Of a DNA stretch of 64,000 bases, positions 7,778 to 17,871 are shown one piece after another. The stretch's first letter is position 1, and every line of letters begins with the position of its first letter. The notes under the pieces are model-generated. The model was given only the letters and a program-made list of their open reading frames with translations, did no database searches and had not been told where the DNA came from. Source of the stretch: Pseudomonas sp. (GTDB taxonomy: Bacteria; Pseudomonadota; Gammaproteobacteria; Pseudomonadales; Pseudomonadaceae); NCBI RefSeq assembly GCF_030698175.1, contig NZ_JAUYNT010000020.1, forward strand, positions 124,001 through 188,000. Reading direction: 5' to 3'. The position numbers were made by a program, and so were the translations under genes.

Positions 7778-9352
7778 TTAAAATTGGAAGTACAGGAAGG
7801 GTGAAAAGCTCTGCGCCGAGAGCTTCAGGATCGAGGCCACGAACAGCAGCAACACCAGGCTGCGCATGGCATAGCGCGGCCAGTCGGCAACCCAGTAGGC
7901 TGGCTGCACTTGTGCCTCGATGCCGACGCTGTAGCCGGGCAGGTGCAGGCTGTCGGGCGCATCGCCAGGCAACGCTTTGATCAGGCCCGGTTGGCCGGTG
8001 CCAGGGCCGTCGGCCAGCAGCGGTTGCTCGGCGTTGCCAGCGGCCGGTTTGAGTGCCGGGCGGTTGGCGTAGAAATCCCGCAGGCCAAAGAACGCCAGCG
8101 TGGCGTAGGCCAGCCCCAGGGTCGCCACTTGTAAACCGGTGAGCTGGGCGCTGTTGAGTTCCGACAGCTGCCAGTCGCCAAAACCAAACATGGCGCCATA
8201 CATGCGGCCGGCGACGTGCAGGTTCTCGGCGCGGAAAATCACCCAGCCCATCACCACCAGCAGGAAGGTGAAGGCCCAGCGCAGCAGGTTGAAACTGCGC
8301 GGTGCGGTGTTGATGCCGATGGCTTTTTCAATCGCCAACCAGATGCCATGCCAGGCGCCCCAGACGATGTAGGTGATATTGGCGCCGTGCCACAGACCGC
8401 CGAGCAGCATGGTCAGGAACAGGTTGCGGTAGGTGCTGAGGGTGCCGCCGCGGTTGCCGCCCAGGGTGATGTACAGGTAGTCGCGCAACCAGGTTGACAG
8501 GCTGATATGCCAGCGGCGCCAGAACTCGGTGATCGACTGGCTGATATAGGGCTGCTTGAAGTTCTCCATAAAGCGGAAACCCATCATCAGGCCCAAGCCG
8601 ATGGCCATGTCGCTGTAACCGGAAAAATCAAAATACAGCTGCGCGGTGTAGGCCAGCGCCCCGAGCCAGGCGTCACCCGTGGTCGGGTCTTGCAGGGCGA
8701 AGCAGCGGTCGGCGACCACCGCCAGGGTGTCGGCGATAAACACCTTCTTGATAAAACCCTGCATAAAGCGCGTGGCGCCTTCGGAGAACTTATCAACGGT
8801 GTGGGTGCGGTTATTGAACTGCTCGGCCAGGTCGCGAAAGCGCAGCACGGGGCCGGCGATCAGGTGCGGGAAGATCGCCACAAAGGCGGCAAAATCGATC
8901 AGGTTGCGGGTCGCCGGGGTATCGCCACGGTAGACGTCGATGATGTAGCTGATCGACTCGAAGATGTAGAACGAGATACCAATCGGCAGCAATACGTGGG
9001 TCAGGATAAACGGCTCAAGCCCCATGGAGGTCATGGCCGCGTTGATGTTCTCGACGCCGAAGTTGGCGTACTTGAAGTAACCGAGAATGCTCAGATCGAC
9101 CGCCACCCCCAGCAGCAGCCAGCGCTGCGCCGGTTTGGTTCGCACCCCGGCGGCACCGACTTTTAGGCCGATCCAGTAGTTCCACAGAGTGACGGCGATA
9201 AACAGCGCCAGAAAGTCCACCCGCCACCAGGCGTAGAACAGGTAACTGGCCAGCAGCAGCAGCAAGTTGCGATAGCGTTGCCCGCTCAAATAGTACAGGC
9301 CGAGGAAAATCGGCAAGAACAAGAACAGGAACACGTTGGATGAAAAAACCAT
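7778..9352 (-). CDS. algI: Alginate O-acetylase, MBOAT membrane protein
   Basis: 524 residues with multiple transmembrane helices spread over most of the protein. It carries the hallmarks of the MBOAT family, including LWHGANITYIVWGAWHG with the invariant histidine near residue 322, and the upstream FWRRWHISLSTWLRDYLYI motif. AlgI passes acetyl groups from a cytoplasmic donor to periplasmic acetyltransferases. The length matches Pseudomonas AlgI (about 520). It is preceded by a 185-base spacer filled with palindromes, unlike the other, nearly gapless junctions in the operon. Confidence 0.97.
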   Translation of the reverse strand: MVFSSNVFLFLFLPIFLGLYYLSGQRYRNLLLLLASYLFYAWWRVDFLALFIAVTLWNYWIGLKVGAAGVRTKPAQRWLLLGVAVDLSILGYFKYANFGVENINAAMTSMGLEPFILTHVLLPIGISFYIFESISYIIDVYRGDTPATRNLIDFAAFVAIFPHLIAGPVLRFRDLAEQFNNRTHTVDKFSEGATRFMQGFIKKVFIADTLAVVADRCFALQDPTTGDAWLGALAYTAQLYFDFSGYSDMAIGLGLMMGFRFMENFKQPYISQSITEFWRRWHISLSTWLRDYLYITLGGNRGGTLSTYRNLFLTMLLGGLWHGANITYIVWGAWHGIWLAIEKAIGINTAPRSFNLLRWAFTFLLVVMGWVIFRAENLHVAGRMYGAMFGFGDWQLSELNSAQLTGLQVATLGLAYATLAFFGLRDFYANRPALKPAAGNAEQPLLADGPGTGQPGLIKALPGDAPDSLHLPGYSVGIEAQVQPAYWVADWPRYAMRSLVLLLFVASILKLSAQSFSPFLYFQF

Positions 9353-9404
9353 CCGTCTCTCTCCATTGAGTTTCTACAGTTAGGGACTCGCAAGCCCCCC
9401 CTTT

Positions 9405-9426
9405 CCCCCCGTACTAAACCGGGGGG
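9405..9426. repeat. C7/G7 hairpin in the algL-algI spacer
   Basis: CCCCCCG at 9405-9411 and CGGGGGG at 9420-9426 form a 7-bp GC stem with an 8-nt loop. Additional C-runs lie immediately to the left (9395-9401). No T-run follows, so it is not a standard terminator. Confidence 0.6.
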
Positions 9427-9450
9427 TTGTATTGCGTTTACTGCCGCTTT

Positions 9451-9529
9451 TTGTAGGAGGGGCTTTAGCCGCGATGCCTTGCGCTGTGTCAGTGAGCACT
9501 GTGGGTCGCGGCTAAAGCCCCTCCTACAA
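9451..9529. repeat. Long REP/BIME palindrome in the algL-algI spacer
   Basis: A 24-base arm beginning TTGTAGGAGGGGCTTTAGCC (9451-9474) is repeated in perfect inverted orientation at 9506-9529, with 31 bases between. The GTAGGAGGGGCTTTAGCCGCG head is the common Pseudomonas REP type, here as a back-to-back pair (BIME). It lies in the transcribed spacer right after the algL stop codon and would form a very stable hairpin in the polycistronic mRNA. Confidence 0.88.
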
Positions 9530-9537
9530 GGGCAAAC

Positions 9538-10656
9538 TCAACTGCCTTTGCCCTTGTCATGAGCCGGGTCATAGACCTTGGTCAGGTCGCCGCCGAGGCG
9601 GAAGGTCTTGAACGGCTGCATCGACTGCTTCCACTCCAGGGTTTGCGTCGAGCAGCGGTAGAGCGTGCAGTAGGGTTCCAACCAGGCGTATTTGCTGTCG
9701 ATCTGCAGGTCGTCCATGTCCTGGTCTTGCGCGGCCTTAGCGTTGAACTCGTCTTCATCCTCGACCCCGGTCAGCACCCGTTCGGCCAGACGGCGCAAGG
9801 CCTCGCGGTTTTCCTGGGTCAGATCGACGTGGTTGGCCTTGGCGAAACTGGCGATCATCGCCAGCGGTGGCAGGGCGTAGTTGTGATAGGCGAGGGCGCG
9901 TTGCTGGCGCTTGAGTTCATTGGGCAAATAACCCTCGGTGTCGACTTGGTTGGCGCCGATGCGGAACTGCTCAACCGACCAGTCGAACAGGTCGCGACGG
10001 TTGGTCGCCACCGCAGTCGCCATCACCGACCAGGCTGCCCAGTAGGAGTGGTTGTTGATTTTCAGCAGCGGCAGGCGGCTCCAGTCTTGCACCGTCTGAT
10101 CGGCCAGTTTGTTGAACCAGGCTTCGATCACTTGGCTTTGCTGCGGATAGGCCGCCAGCGGTTTTGACTCGGAGAACTTCAACCGCAGGTAGGCCGAGGC
10201 CATGCTGCCCAGCGCCCATTTACGGATCGACTTGCCGGTGTGGTTGTACTCGGTGGAGAGCAGCGCATCGGCCTCGGCCCAGCTGCTTAGCCACTGCATC
10301 GTGCATTGCAGATCTTCGGGGCGGCCGTCACGCATGTACTGCATGACCTGCTTGCTGATGCCTTTTTCCAAGGTGGTGATATTGGCGGTGGCATCGCGAA
10401 AAGCTTTTTCCGAGTCTTTATTGAGGGTGGCGCGGGCCTTGCCTGAGCCTTCGTATTTGCTGCGAAACACCAGTTTGTCGGTGTAGGGCGCAGGTGTCGG
10501 CGCGCAGGTGTCGGCTTTGGTTTCGCTGCGTTTTTCGATGGCGGCGTAGTAACCCGCCGGTGGCACCAGGTTATCGGCGCTGGCGCTGCCGGCGAACAGC
10601 AGGGCACTCAGCAGACTGGGGTAAACCAGCCGGTTTAACGCATGGGTGGTGTTCAT
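9538..10656 (-). CDS. algL: Periplasmic alginate lyase (PL5)
   Basis: 372 residues with a signal peptide ending near ASA (residues 25-28). The polysaccharide lyase family 5 signature NNHSYWAAW appears near residue 200, supplying the catalytic histidine. Conserved basic and tyrosine residues follow ([15 protein letters not shown]). AlgL cleaves poly-mannuronate by beta-elimination and in producers clears misrouted polymer from the periplasm. Its start overlaps the algX stop (ATGA), implying translational coupling. Length is typical. Confidence 0.96.
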   Translation of the reverse strand: MNTTHALNRLVYPSLLSALLFAGSASADNLVPPAGYYAAIEKRSETKADTCAPTPAPYTDKLVFRSKYEGSGKARATLNKDSEKAFRDATANITTLEKGISKQVMQYMRDGRPEDLQCTMQWLSSWAEADALLSTEYNHTGKSIRKWALGSMASAYLRLKFSESKPLAAYPQQSQVIEAWFNKLADQTVQDWSRLPLLKINNHSYWAAWSVMATAVATNRRDLFDWSVEQFRIGANQVDTEGYLPNELKRQQRALAYHNYALPPLAMIASFAKANHVDLTQENREALRRLAERVLTGVEDEDEFNAKAAQDQDMDDLQIDSKYAWLEPYCTLYRCSTQTLEWKQSMQPFKTFRLGGDLTKVYDPAHDKGKGS

Positions 10657-12113
10657 AAATCTGTGCCTCCCTCGGCCTTGGCCGTGAGGTGTTTAGCCGC
10701 GGTGGATGGTCGCTTGCACAGCGTGGCTTTGACGCTGAGATTGGCAGGCATCTCTTCGGGGCTATGGATTTCCATCGCGAGCAGGTTGAGTTCTGCCCAG
10801 TCAGGATCGTTGCGCAGCTGGAAGACGTAGCGACCGCCGCTGTCGACGGCTTTGCTTTGCTCGATTTTGAAATTTTCCCGGCGGCCATTGAGGTACCAGA
10901 GGGTGGCGTTCAGCTGCTTGACCGAGGGATCACTGAAGGTCAGGTCGACCTGATACTGACTGCCGCGCAGGTCCAGCAGTTGTTGCTTGCCGTTGACCAG
11001 CACCTCGTTTGCCCCGTTGTGCAATTTCACGCTGTTTTGCAGGGCGGCGGGGCGGCCTTCGCAGCCGTTGTCGAGCAGCGGCATGGCCTGGCGATAGAAG
11101 CTGGTTTGCGCCATGTCGTAGTGGGTGGCGAACTCCCAAACGATGACTTTCGGCGGATGCTTGGCAAACTCCGGGCTGCCCAGGTATTGCAGCAGCGAGC
11201 TGTCGAAGCCGCCGCCACTGAGGGCGTTATTCAGCACGGCGGCGCCGCTGTATTGCTGCAAAAAGCCGGCAAAGTTGTACGCCGGGCCGCTGTTGCTGGT
11301 GCCGACCAGGGTCACTTGCGGCAAGCTTTCATCGCCGAACAGATCGCCATCGCCGCCACTCTCGCCGACTGCCTCGGTTTCGAAACGGTCGACGTATTCC
11401 GGCGCATAGCTGTTGCCACACAGTTGCATGGCGGTTTTGTGAAAGGTGCCGAGTTTGGACAGCAGGCCGACGCGTTTGCTGGCGAACTCTTGCTTGGGGA
11501 TGTCACTAAAGCCGGGAATCTGTTTGAGCGTCGCCGCGCTGATTTTGGCCGTGCGTTCGGCGCCGTACGGGGTCCAGTGGTGGTCGCCTTTGAAGTAATA
11601 GGCGTGCTGCTGGTGCTCATCAAACAGCGGGCTGAAGTCTGGGGTCCAGATCCCGGCTTTGCGCAGCTGGGCAATGGTCGCCAGGTAGTTCTTCTTGGCT
11701 AGCTCAAAGTCGAAGCTGTCGCGCTCGGCGGCGCTGAGTTTGTCTCGGTTGATCAGGCCACGGGTGGGCTGGTACACCACCATCAACTCGATGCCTTTGC
11801 GTTTAAGGCCGTCGCGCAACAACTTGAGCTGCTGATAGCCCTCGGCCGTGGTGCCGAAATCGGTGCGCAGGTCGTAGGTGCTGCGAAACAACCAATCGCC
11901 CTGGGCTTGCACCAGGTGGGTGAAAAACTCCAGGTACTTGGTGTCGTAGCGGCTGTTGTCGGCGGCGGTCGGGCACAGTGGGCGGGCGCCGTTGATTTGG
12001 TACTGCGGCGCGGTGGGCAGCTGTGCGGCCTGTACACCGCAGCTGACGCCGCTTAACAGGGCGGCAGCCAGTGCGCTTTGACGCAGGGTCGAGCGCGGTA
12101 CTTGTAGGCTCAT
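10653..12113 (-). CDS. algX: Alginate acetyltransferase and scaffold AlgX
   Basis: About 486 residues with a signal peptide ending GVQA. The N-terminal SGNH-like domain carries [11 protein letters not shown] around residue 180 and the serine motif [12 protein letters not shown], giving the Ser-His-Asp triad of AlgX. The C-terminal part (from about residue 340) is the carbohydrate-binding module that holds the polymer. AlgX acetylates mannuronate in the periplasm and bridges AlgK and the polymerase complex. The ATG at 12113, ten bases after AGGAG, is preferred; an ATG at 12131 overlaps the algG stop and is also possible. Confidence 0.95.
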   Translation of the reverse strand: MSLQVPRSTLRQSALAAALLSGVSCGVQAAQLPTAPQYQINGARPLCPTAADNSRYDTKYLEFFTHLVQAQGDWLFRSTYDLRTDFGTTAEGYQQLKLLRDGLKRKGIELMVVYQPTRGLINRDKLSAAERDSFDFELAKKNYLATIAQLRKAGIWTPDFSPLFDEHQQHAYYFKGDHHWTPYGAERTAKISAATLKQIPGFSDIPKQEFASKRVGLLSKLGTFHKTAMQLCGNSYAPEYVDRFETEAVGESGGDGDLFGDESLPQVTLVGTSNSGPAYNFAGFLQQYSGAAVLNNALSGGGFDSSLLQYLGSPEFAKHPPKVIVWEFATHYDMAQTSFYRQAMPLLDNGCEGRPAALQNSVKLHNGANEVLVNGKQQLLDLRGSQYQVDLTFSDPSVKQLNATLWYLNGRRENFKIEQSKAVDSGGRYVFQLRNDPDWAELNLLAMEIHSPEEMPANLSVKATLCKRPSTAAKHLTAKAEGGTDL

Positions 12114-12127
12114 GAAATTGCTGCTCC

Positions 12128-13759
12128 TCATTCGTGTAGCTCCACCTGGCTTTCTACCGGGTCGATCAGTACGGCTTTTTGCTGGCGCACCAGCAGGTCG
12201 AGAATTTCGTCTTGTTTGTCGCCCAGAATCCCGGCGAAGGTGATGCCGGAGGTCTTGCTCGGGGCGAGCATGGCCACCCGGTACAGCTCAACGCTTAACG
12301 GTGAGTCAATGGACAGGGGGCCGGAACCGTTACCGGCCAACTTGCCGCCGACCACGATCATCGAGACCTTGGTGTCGAAGGGGTCGAGGTCGACATCGCG
12401 GTCGGTGTTGCTCAGGTCTTTGATGTGACCATAGACCCCGACCAGTTGGTTGCCGGCCGCGAGGTTCTCGTACAGGCGAATATTCACGCTGTTGCGCAGG
12501 CGAATACCGTGGCGTTGGTTGCCGATCACCTGGTTGCCCCAGAGCAGATTGTTGGAGCTTTCGTACAGGGTGATGCCATCGGAATGGTTGTTGTAAACCT
12601 GGTTGTAAGCCACCAGGTTGTTCACGCTGTTACGGTCGATAACGATGCCGGAGAGCTTGTTGTCGTAGACCCGGTTATTGAAAATCCAGCTGTTGTCGAC
12701 CTCGCGGGAAATAATAATGCCGTGCTTCTTCTTGGTGCCGTGCACGGTGTTGTCGGCAATGATCAGCCGCTGCGACCGGTCGTGGGGGTCGATGCCGTAG
12801 ACCAGGTTGTCGCGGTAGGTATTGCCCTTGACCACCACATCCTCGGCCTCGTAGCAGTAGAAGCCGTACCACATGTCGACGAACTCGGAGTCGATCAGCC
12901 AGGCGCTCGGCGGCTTGCGCTGCATTTGCTTGGCCATGTGCGGGGTGTACTGGGAAATACTCACCCCGTAGGACTTACTGGTGCTGTAGCCAAAGCTCGC
13001 CAGTTTGCTGTTGACGATATAGGTCTCGGTGCCGCCCCAGGACAGCAGGAACGGGCGAAACGCATCGGCCTTGAGAAACGTTGCCGGGCCGTTGGCGGCC
13101 TCGCGCCAGGCGGTCACCTTGGTGTCGGTAATAAACAGTTTGCCGTCGTTGACGATAAAGCTGCCGCGCTCCTCCGACAGGCGCAGCTCTTCGGTGTCCT
13201 TGTCCACATGTAGGGTGGCGCCGCGCGCCACCACAATCGGCAAGCGCGCCAGATACACGCCCGGCGCGGTTTCGCTGAAGTACTGCTTGGGCAGTTGCTT
13301 GGCCAGTTGACGCAGGTTGACGTAGCCGCCCTCGATAAAGATCGCCTGGGGGATGCCCCGTTGCCGATTGACCCATTCGGCCATGCGGTTGTTGCCGCCG
13401 ATAAACTCCTTCAAGGCGTCCTGTTGCAGCATGCGCCGCACCTTTACCTGGCCCTGCACCTTGCGGTCGAGCTTGGCGTTGACCGCCGCGGCGGTGTAGC
13501 CGCGCAGGTCCGGCAGGGTCGGTGCGGGCAGGTGCAGCGGCGCGATGGGGGCGCTGGTAACCGTATAGCTCTTGGCTTGCAGCAGTTCCTTGGTGGCTTT
13601 TACCGGTGCACCGGCCGGGGCTTGCACGCTGGCCGGCAGCGCTTGCGCGCTGAGGCCAGTGGCCTGGGTCGCCAACCACAATGCGCCAGTCAGCAGCAGT
13701 GCCAGCTTGCGGCCCGGCAGCGTGGACGGATGGGTAGGTAGGTCTGCCATGTCAGTCAT
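12128..13759 (-). CDS. algG: Poly(beta-D-mannuronate) C5-epimerase
   Basis: 543 residues. After a signal peptide (hydrophobic LALLLTGALWLATQATG) the protein is a right-handed beta-helix built from repeats rich in N and V (for example DNKLSGIVIDRNSVNNLVAYN). The catalytic DPHD motif is present in YGIDPHDRSQRL near residue 324. AlgG converts mannuronate to guluronate in the growing polymer within the periplasm and is also part of the export complex. The length is close to the usual 540. It lies 30 bases downstream of algE. Confidence 0.97.
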   Translation of the reverse strand: MTDMADLPTHPSTLPGRKLALLLTGALWLATQATGLSAQALPASVQAPAGAPVKATKELLQAKSYTVTSAPIAPLHLPAPTLPDLRGYTAAAVNAKLDRKVQGQVKVRRMLQQDALKEFIGGNNRMAEWVNRQRGIPQAIFIEGGYVNLRQLAKQLPKQYFSETAPGVYLARLPIVVARGATLHVDKDTEELRLSEERGSFIVNDGKLFITDTKVTAWREAANGPATFLKADAFRPFLLSWGGTETYIVNSKLASFGYSTSKSYGVSISQYTPHMAKQMQRKPPSAWLIDSEFVDMWYGFYCYEAEDVVVKGNTYRDNLVYGIDPHDRSQRLIIADNTVHGTKKKHGIIISREVDNSWIFNNRVYDNKLSGIVIDRNSVNNLVAYNQVYNNHSDGITLYESSNNLLWGNQVIGNQRHGIRLRNSVNIRLYENLAAGNQLVGVYGHIKDLSNTDRDVDLDPFDTKVSMIVVGGKLAGNGSGPLSIDSPLSVELYRVAMLAPSKTSGITFAGILGDKQDEILDLLVRQQKAVLIDPVESQVELHE

Positions 13760-13789
13760 TCTCCATAGGCCCGGCGAGTGCGCGGCGCA

Positions 13790-15241
13790 TCAAAAGCGCC
13801 AGATCACGTCGACAAAGGCTTGGTGCATATAGCTGTCGACGTTTTTGCCATAGGCATCGCCGGGCTTGAACACACCGCCGCGAAAGCGCACCAGCGCCGC
13901 CGGTTCATCAATCGCCTGGCTCATCGAGGCAGGCAGCAGGCCTTGCTGGAAGTACTTGGTGAGGACCAGATCGACTTCCTGGCCGATGTCTTTTTCACCA
14001 TCGACCAGGGCTGCGTTGATGCCGCTGCTGCCGATCGGTTGCTGGTCGTCGACCCGCGAGAAGTTTTGGTAAATCAAGCTGGCGTCATACTCGTCACGCA
14101 GCTGCCAGGAGCCGAACAGGGTGGCGGCCTGGAGGTTGCTCAACTCGCCGCGAAAGGCTTCGCCGAAACGCTGCACGCGGGTGCGGGTGCCGGTGTAGTT
14201 GGAGCGGTTGCTTTCCAGACCGGTCTGCTGGAAGTTGGCGCCGCCGTCCGAGCCGCCGCCACTGCCGCGGGCAAAGGCGCCGCCGATTTTCCATTGTTCA
14301 TCGAGGTTCCAGCGCAGGCCCAAGTCGGTGCCCCAGGCATTTACATCGCTGTTTTGCGCGCCGTTGGCGTAGCTCTGTTCACCGACCGTGGTGGTGGTCA
14401 GGCGATCACGCTCACCGCTCAGCCAGGTGGCGCTGGCCCAGTAATTGAGTGGGTTCTGATTGCGCGGGTTGTAGGCGTCGCTGTTGACCTGCAGGCCCAG
14501 CCAGGTGAGGTCGCCGGTGCTGGTTTTATCCAGTGGGGTGACCTCTTCGCCAGGCGCCAGCAACTTGCCGTCGTCGCGGCTGTGATGGGCATTCAGGCCG
14601 ACCCAGTGGCCAGGAGTCCATTGGGTGGCGATGTCGCCGAACAGGTGCCGGCGATCTTTATCTTGCGGGGCCAGTTCGTCGAGGTCGGTGCGGTAATCGC
14701 TAAAACGTTCGGCGACGCCGAGGTTGGCGCGCAGCAAGCTGGTATCGAAGGTCCAGTTCAGGGCTTCGATATTGGTGTCGCGCCACATGCCATCGTCGTT
14801 GTGCAGGCGTTGCCGACCGAGGCGCAATTCCTCGCCCGGGTAGGCGGTTAAGCCGGAGTAACCGACCCAGAATTCACGCATGGCCAGGTAGCTTTTCTCG
14901 GGTTTGCGGCTGTCGTCGTCGCTGTTGGCGGCTTCGCTGTTGACGTCGGTCAGTTGCAGGGTGTCGGTTTCGATGATGTCCGAGGCGGTCACCACCTGGC
15001 CCATGGCATAGGCACTCCAGTCGCCACTTTTGCCGTAAGCCCAAGGCCGCACGTCGAGGCCGATACCCTGCACGTCGCCCCCGTCGCGGGTGCCCAGATC
15101 GACGTCATCTTGCGACTGGGCGGTGATTTTCACGTCCAGGCCAAAGTTCTTCTCGCCGTTGGGCTCAGCCCATACTGGCTGAACCGCTAGCAGCGTCGCG
15201 CTAAGGCCTAAGCCTGCATGCATCCAGTAATTGAGTTTCAT
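13790..15241 (-). CDS. algE: Outer-membrane alginate export porin
   Basis: 483 residues with a signal peptide ending PVWAE near residue 26. The remainder alternates polar and aromatic residues as expected for an 18-stranded beta-barrel, ending in a C-terminal aromatic residue (VIWRF), the usual signal for BAM insertion. AlgE is the anion-selective channel through which acetylated alginate leaves the cell; AlgK sits over its periplasmic face. The start overlaps the algK stop codon (ATGA), so the two are translationally coupled. Confidence 0.96.
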   Translation of the reverse strand: MKLNYWMHAGLGLSATLLAVQPVWAEPNGEKNFGLDVKITAQSQDDVDLGTRDGGDVQGIGLDVRPWAYGKSGDWSAYAMGQVVTASDIIETDTLQLTDVNSEAANSDDDSRKPEKSYLAMREFWVGYSGLTAYPGEELRLGRQRLHNDDGMWRDTNIEALNWTFDTSLLRANLGVAERFSDYRTDLDELAPQDKDRRHLFGDIATQWTPGHWVGLNAHHSRDDGKLLAPGEEVTPLDKTSTGDLTWLGLQVNSDAYNPRNQNPLNYWASATWLSGERDRLTTTTVGEQSYANGAQNSDVNAWGTDLGLRWNLDEQWKIGGAFARGSGGGSDGGANFQQTGLESNRSNYTGTRTRVQRFGEAFRGELSNLQAATLFGSWQLRDEYDASLIYQNFSRVDDQQPIGSSGINAALVDGEKDIGQEVDLVLTKYFQQGLLPASMSQAIDEPAALVRFRGGVFKPGDAYGKNVDSYMHQAFVDVIWRF

Positions 15242-16656
15242 AATGCTTCCTGACTAATTGAATTGGGCATGGCATGCGGTGGTGCGCTGGCGACCAGGCT
15301 CAGGCCGCGCAGTTGCTGCTCGGCCTGCAACAGGCGTTGGGCCTGGGGCAGGGCGGCGGGCGGCAGTTGCTGGGCGATCTGGGCGGCCAGTTCCTGGGCT
15401 TGCGGCGTGCCCTTGAGCACCGCCAGTTGGCTGAAGACATAGGCATTGACCGGGTCCGGCTGAAAACCGCGACCGGCCGAGAACATCTGCGCGAGGGCAA
15501 AGTCGGCGCTGCTCTGACCGCCGCGGGCGGCGATTAGCAAGTGCTGCAAGGCCCGCTGCGGGTCAACTTGGCCCAGATAACCACGGCGGTATAGCTGGCC
15601 GAGGTAATAGTTGGCGTTGGTTTCGCTGGCGGCGGCCTTGAGCAGATGTTGCTCGGCTTTTTGTGGATCTTGTGGCAGTAACTTGCCTTCGTAATAGAGC
15701 TTGCCCAGCAACAGTTCGGCCCGTGGTTGGGCTGCTTCGCGGCCGTTTTTCAGGTACTTGAGCAACTGGTCGATGTCGCCCAGAACCGGGTAGTCATACA
15801 GCAGTTGCGCCAGGCTGACCCAGGCGGCGGGGTAGCTGGGGGCGATTTGCTCCAGCAACTGTTGCGCAGCCTTTTCGTCGGGCTTGCCCAACTCGGGATC
15901 GGCCAGTACCTGGGCGACGCTTTCCAGCCGCTGGGCCGGTACTGTGCCAGCCTGATAGGCACTCTGCAGCTGTTGCAGCAGGGCCGCTTGTGGCTCGGTT
16001 TGGCCGCGTTTTTGGTACACGGTGGCGAGTTCTGCGTAGCAAATATCTTGCGTGCTCAAGGCGGCTTTACAGATGCGCTCGATCTCGGGCAAATGCTGGT
16101 CGTAGCTGCCTTGGCTGCGATAGAGCAACAGCTGGGCCAGCTCCGCCTGGGGATAACCGGCGGCGCGCCATTGGCTGATCCGTTGCTGCGGATCGACCTT
16201 GGCAAAACGCTGCGGGTATTGCAGATAGAGCAGCGTCAGCGGCAGCAGGCTGCCCTGTTCGCCGCGGGTCATGGCCTGCTCCAGACGCTCTTGGGCTTCT
16301 TGTAACTCGGCGTCAGTGGCGTTCGGTTTGCCCGCCAGTAACTTACCCAAGCGTGCCGCCGCCCGTGGCGACTGATCCGCCGCCTGGCGATAGGTGGCTT
16401 CGGCTTGCGGCACTAAGGCCGGGTCGCCGCTGTTGAGCTGGATATCCGCCAGGCCGACTTGGGCATCGGTGTAACCCAGGGCGGCCAGTTGCCGATAGTT
16501 CTGTTCGGCAGTGACGCTGTCGCCGTTTTGCAAGGCTTCATTGGCCAGTCGCTGATCCGGCAAGCCGGCGCAACCGGCCAGGCTCAGCGCGGCGACCAGC
16601 AGCAGAACTTGCGATGGTGGGGTCGCCATTGGCTGGCGCGCCTTCGGGATACGCAT
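15238..16656 (-). CDS. algK: Alginate secretion lipoprotein, TPR/Sel1 repeats
   Basis: 472 residues. The N-terminus has a lipoprotein signal with lipobox LAGC (residues 26-29), so it is lipid-anchored. The body is a chain of TPR-like and Sel1-type helical repeats (for example [28 protein letters not shown] and [13 protein letters not shown]). AlgK localises AlgE in the outer membrane and connects it to AlgX and the inner-membrane polymerase. It begins three bases after the alg44 stop codon, with GGACT upstream. Confidence 0.96.
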   Translation of the reverse strand: MRIPKARQPMATPPSQVLLLVAALSLAGCAGLPDQRLANEALQNGDSVTAEQNYRQLAALGYTDAQVGLADIQLNSGDPALVPQAEATYRQAADQSPRAAARLGKLLAGKPNATDAELQEAQERLEQAMTRGEQGSLLPLTLLYLQYPQRFAKVDPQQRISQWRAAGYPQAELAQLLLYRSQGSYDQHLPEIERICKAALSTQDICYAELATVYQKRGQTEPQAALLQQLQSAYQAGTVPAQRLESVAQVLADPELGKPDEKAAQQLLEQIAPSYPAAWVSLAQLLYDYPVLGDIDQLLKYLKNGREAAQPRAELLLGKLYYEGKLLPQDPQKAEQHLLKAAASETNANYYLGQLYRRGYLGQVDPQRALQHLLIAARGGQSSADFALAQMFSAGRGFQPDPVNAYVFSQLAVLKGTPQAQELAAQIAQQLPPAALPQAQRLLQAEQQLRGLSLVASAPPHAMPNSISQEAL

Positions 16657-16659
16657 GGC

Positions 16660-17826
16660 TTAGAGTCCTGCGGCCAAGGCTTTGTCGATCAGCCAATCGA
16701 GGGATGGCCCGCGATCACTGCTGACTTCCACGGGACGGCCGGCGAGGGCGCTGTCGAGTGGCTGCTCGGGTTTAATCTGCACGCGAATGTCGCCGGACAG
16801 GCTGTCGTTATCGTTCAAGCTGCTGCTGACAATCTTGCCGCGCCGCGCCTCGGTTTCACCGGCGACCACGAAGCTGACGCTGGCGCCGGGCTTGATTTCG
16901 TTGAACTTGGCGTAGGGGAAGCGCGCTTCGATGCTGGCCTGGCTGTCACGCGCCAGCAGTTGGAAGATCACCTCGCCCTTGTTGGCATACTGCCCATCGG
17001 CCACCAGTTGCTGGCCCACGGTGCAATCGCAGGGGCTGGTCAGGGTGCCTTTGAGCTGGGTGCCGAACAGGCTTTCGATCTTGCTCGGGTCCAGTTGTTC
17101 TTCATTCAGATTGCCCTTGAGCATCTCCAGCATCGAGGCGCTAAAGGTGGCGATGGGCGCGCCTTTGGCCACCTGACCGTCGGCGCCGACCAGGCTCTGT
17201 ACGGTGCCCTCACGGGGCATGGTCACTTGCATGCCGGCTACCCGCACCACGCCAGACTGGGCGTGGGTGACGAAGTACAGGCCGTAGACCGATTTGAAAA
17301 TAAACCCGAAGGCCAGCAGCCCAACCACAAACAGCGCCAGGCTAAAGGTTACCGCACGCAATCGGGCGATGGCGCCCATGCCACCGGCGGCTTTGCCTTT
17401 GCGCGCCTTGGTGAAATTTTCCCGCTGCAGGGTGCTTAGCAGTTCGCCGACGGTGATCAGCTCGCCACTCAGGTGAGCGGTGATCAGGTGGCGCAGGGTG
17501 GTGATGTCGCGCGGCTGCAGATTGTGGAACTGGCAGCCGACGCGGTTGTGCTCGATCTCGACCGAACAGACCTGAAACGCCACATCGATGCTCAGGCTGA
17601 GGTTGTCGATCAGAAACAGCAGTCTGCCTTTCTGATGCTCGCCAACCCGCGCCGGCAGCTTACCGGCGGCAAAGCTGAAGCCACCGGCGGAGATGTCCAG
17701 CAGGTTGTATTCGAGCACTTCGCGATTGCTGCCGCTGAAGCGGATTTTGGCCGGTAGTTTGACTCGGGCGTGTTGGCGCTGGGCTTCTGATTCATGCACA
17801 ACATTGAGATTGACGGCGGTATTCAT
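16660..17826 (-). CDS. alg44: Alginate co-polymerase, PilZ c-di-GMP receptor
   Basis: 388 residues from the ATG at 17826, which has AGGAA nearby; a longer frame reaches 17865. With this start the PilZ motif falls at Arg17-x3-Arg21 and Asp44-x-Ser46, the same numbering as in the studied P. aeruginosa protein, which supports it. A transmembrane helix (about residues 164-190) is followed by a periplasmic membrane-fusion-like domain. c-di-GMP binding to the cytosolic PilZ domain activates Alg8. All binding residues are intact, so the system should respond to c-di-GMP, as could be made by the GGDEF proteins encoded further right. Confidence 0.97.
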   Translation of the reverse strand: MNTAVNLNVVHESEAQRQHARVKLPAKIRFSGSNREVLEYNLLDISAGGFSFAAGKLPARVGEHQKGRLLFLIDNLSLSIDVAFQVCSVEIEHNRVGCQFHNLQPRDITTLRHLITAHLSGELITVGELLSTLQRENFTKARKGKAAGGMGAIARLRAVTFSLALFVVGLLAFGFIFKSVYGLYFVTHAQSGVVRVAGMQVTMPREGTVQSLVGADGQVAKGAPIATFSASMLEMLKGNLNEEQLDPSKIESLFGTQLKGTLTSPCDCTVGQQLVADGQYANKGEVIFQLLARDSQASIEARFPYAKFNEIKPGASVSFVVAGETEARRGKIVSSSLNDNDSLSGDIRVQIKPEQPLDSALAGRPVEVSSDRGPSLDWLIDKALAAGL

Positions 17827-17871
17827 GCTGTTATTCCTGGGCAATTTTTGACGAATTCCATTCATGGCGAC

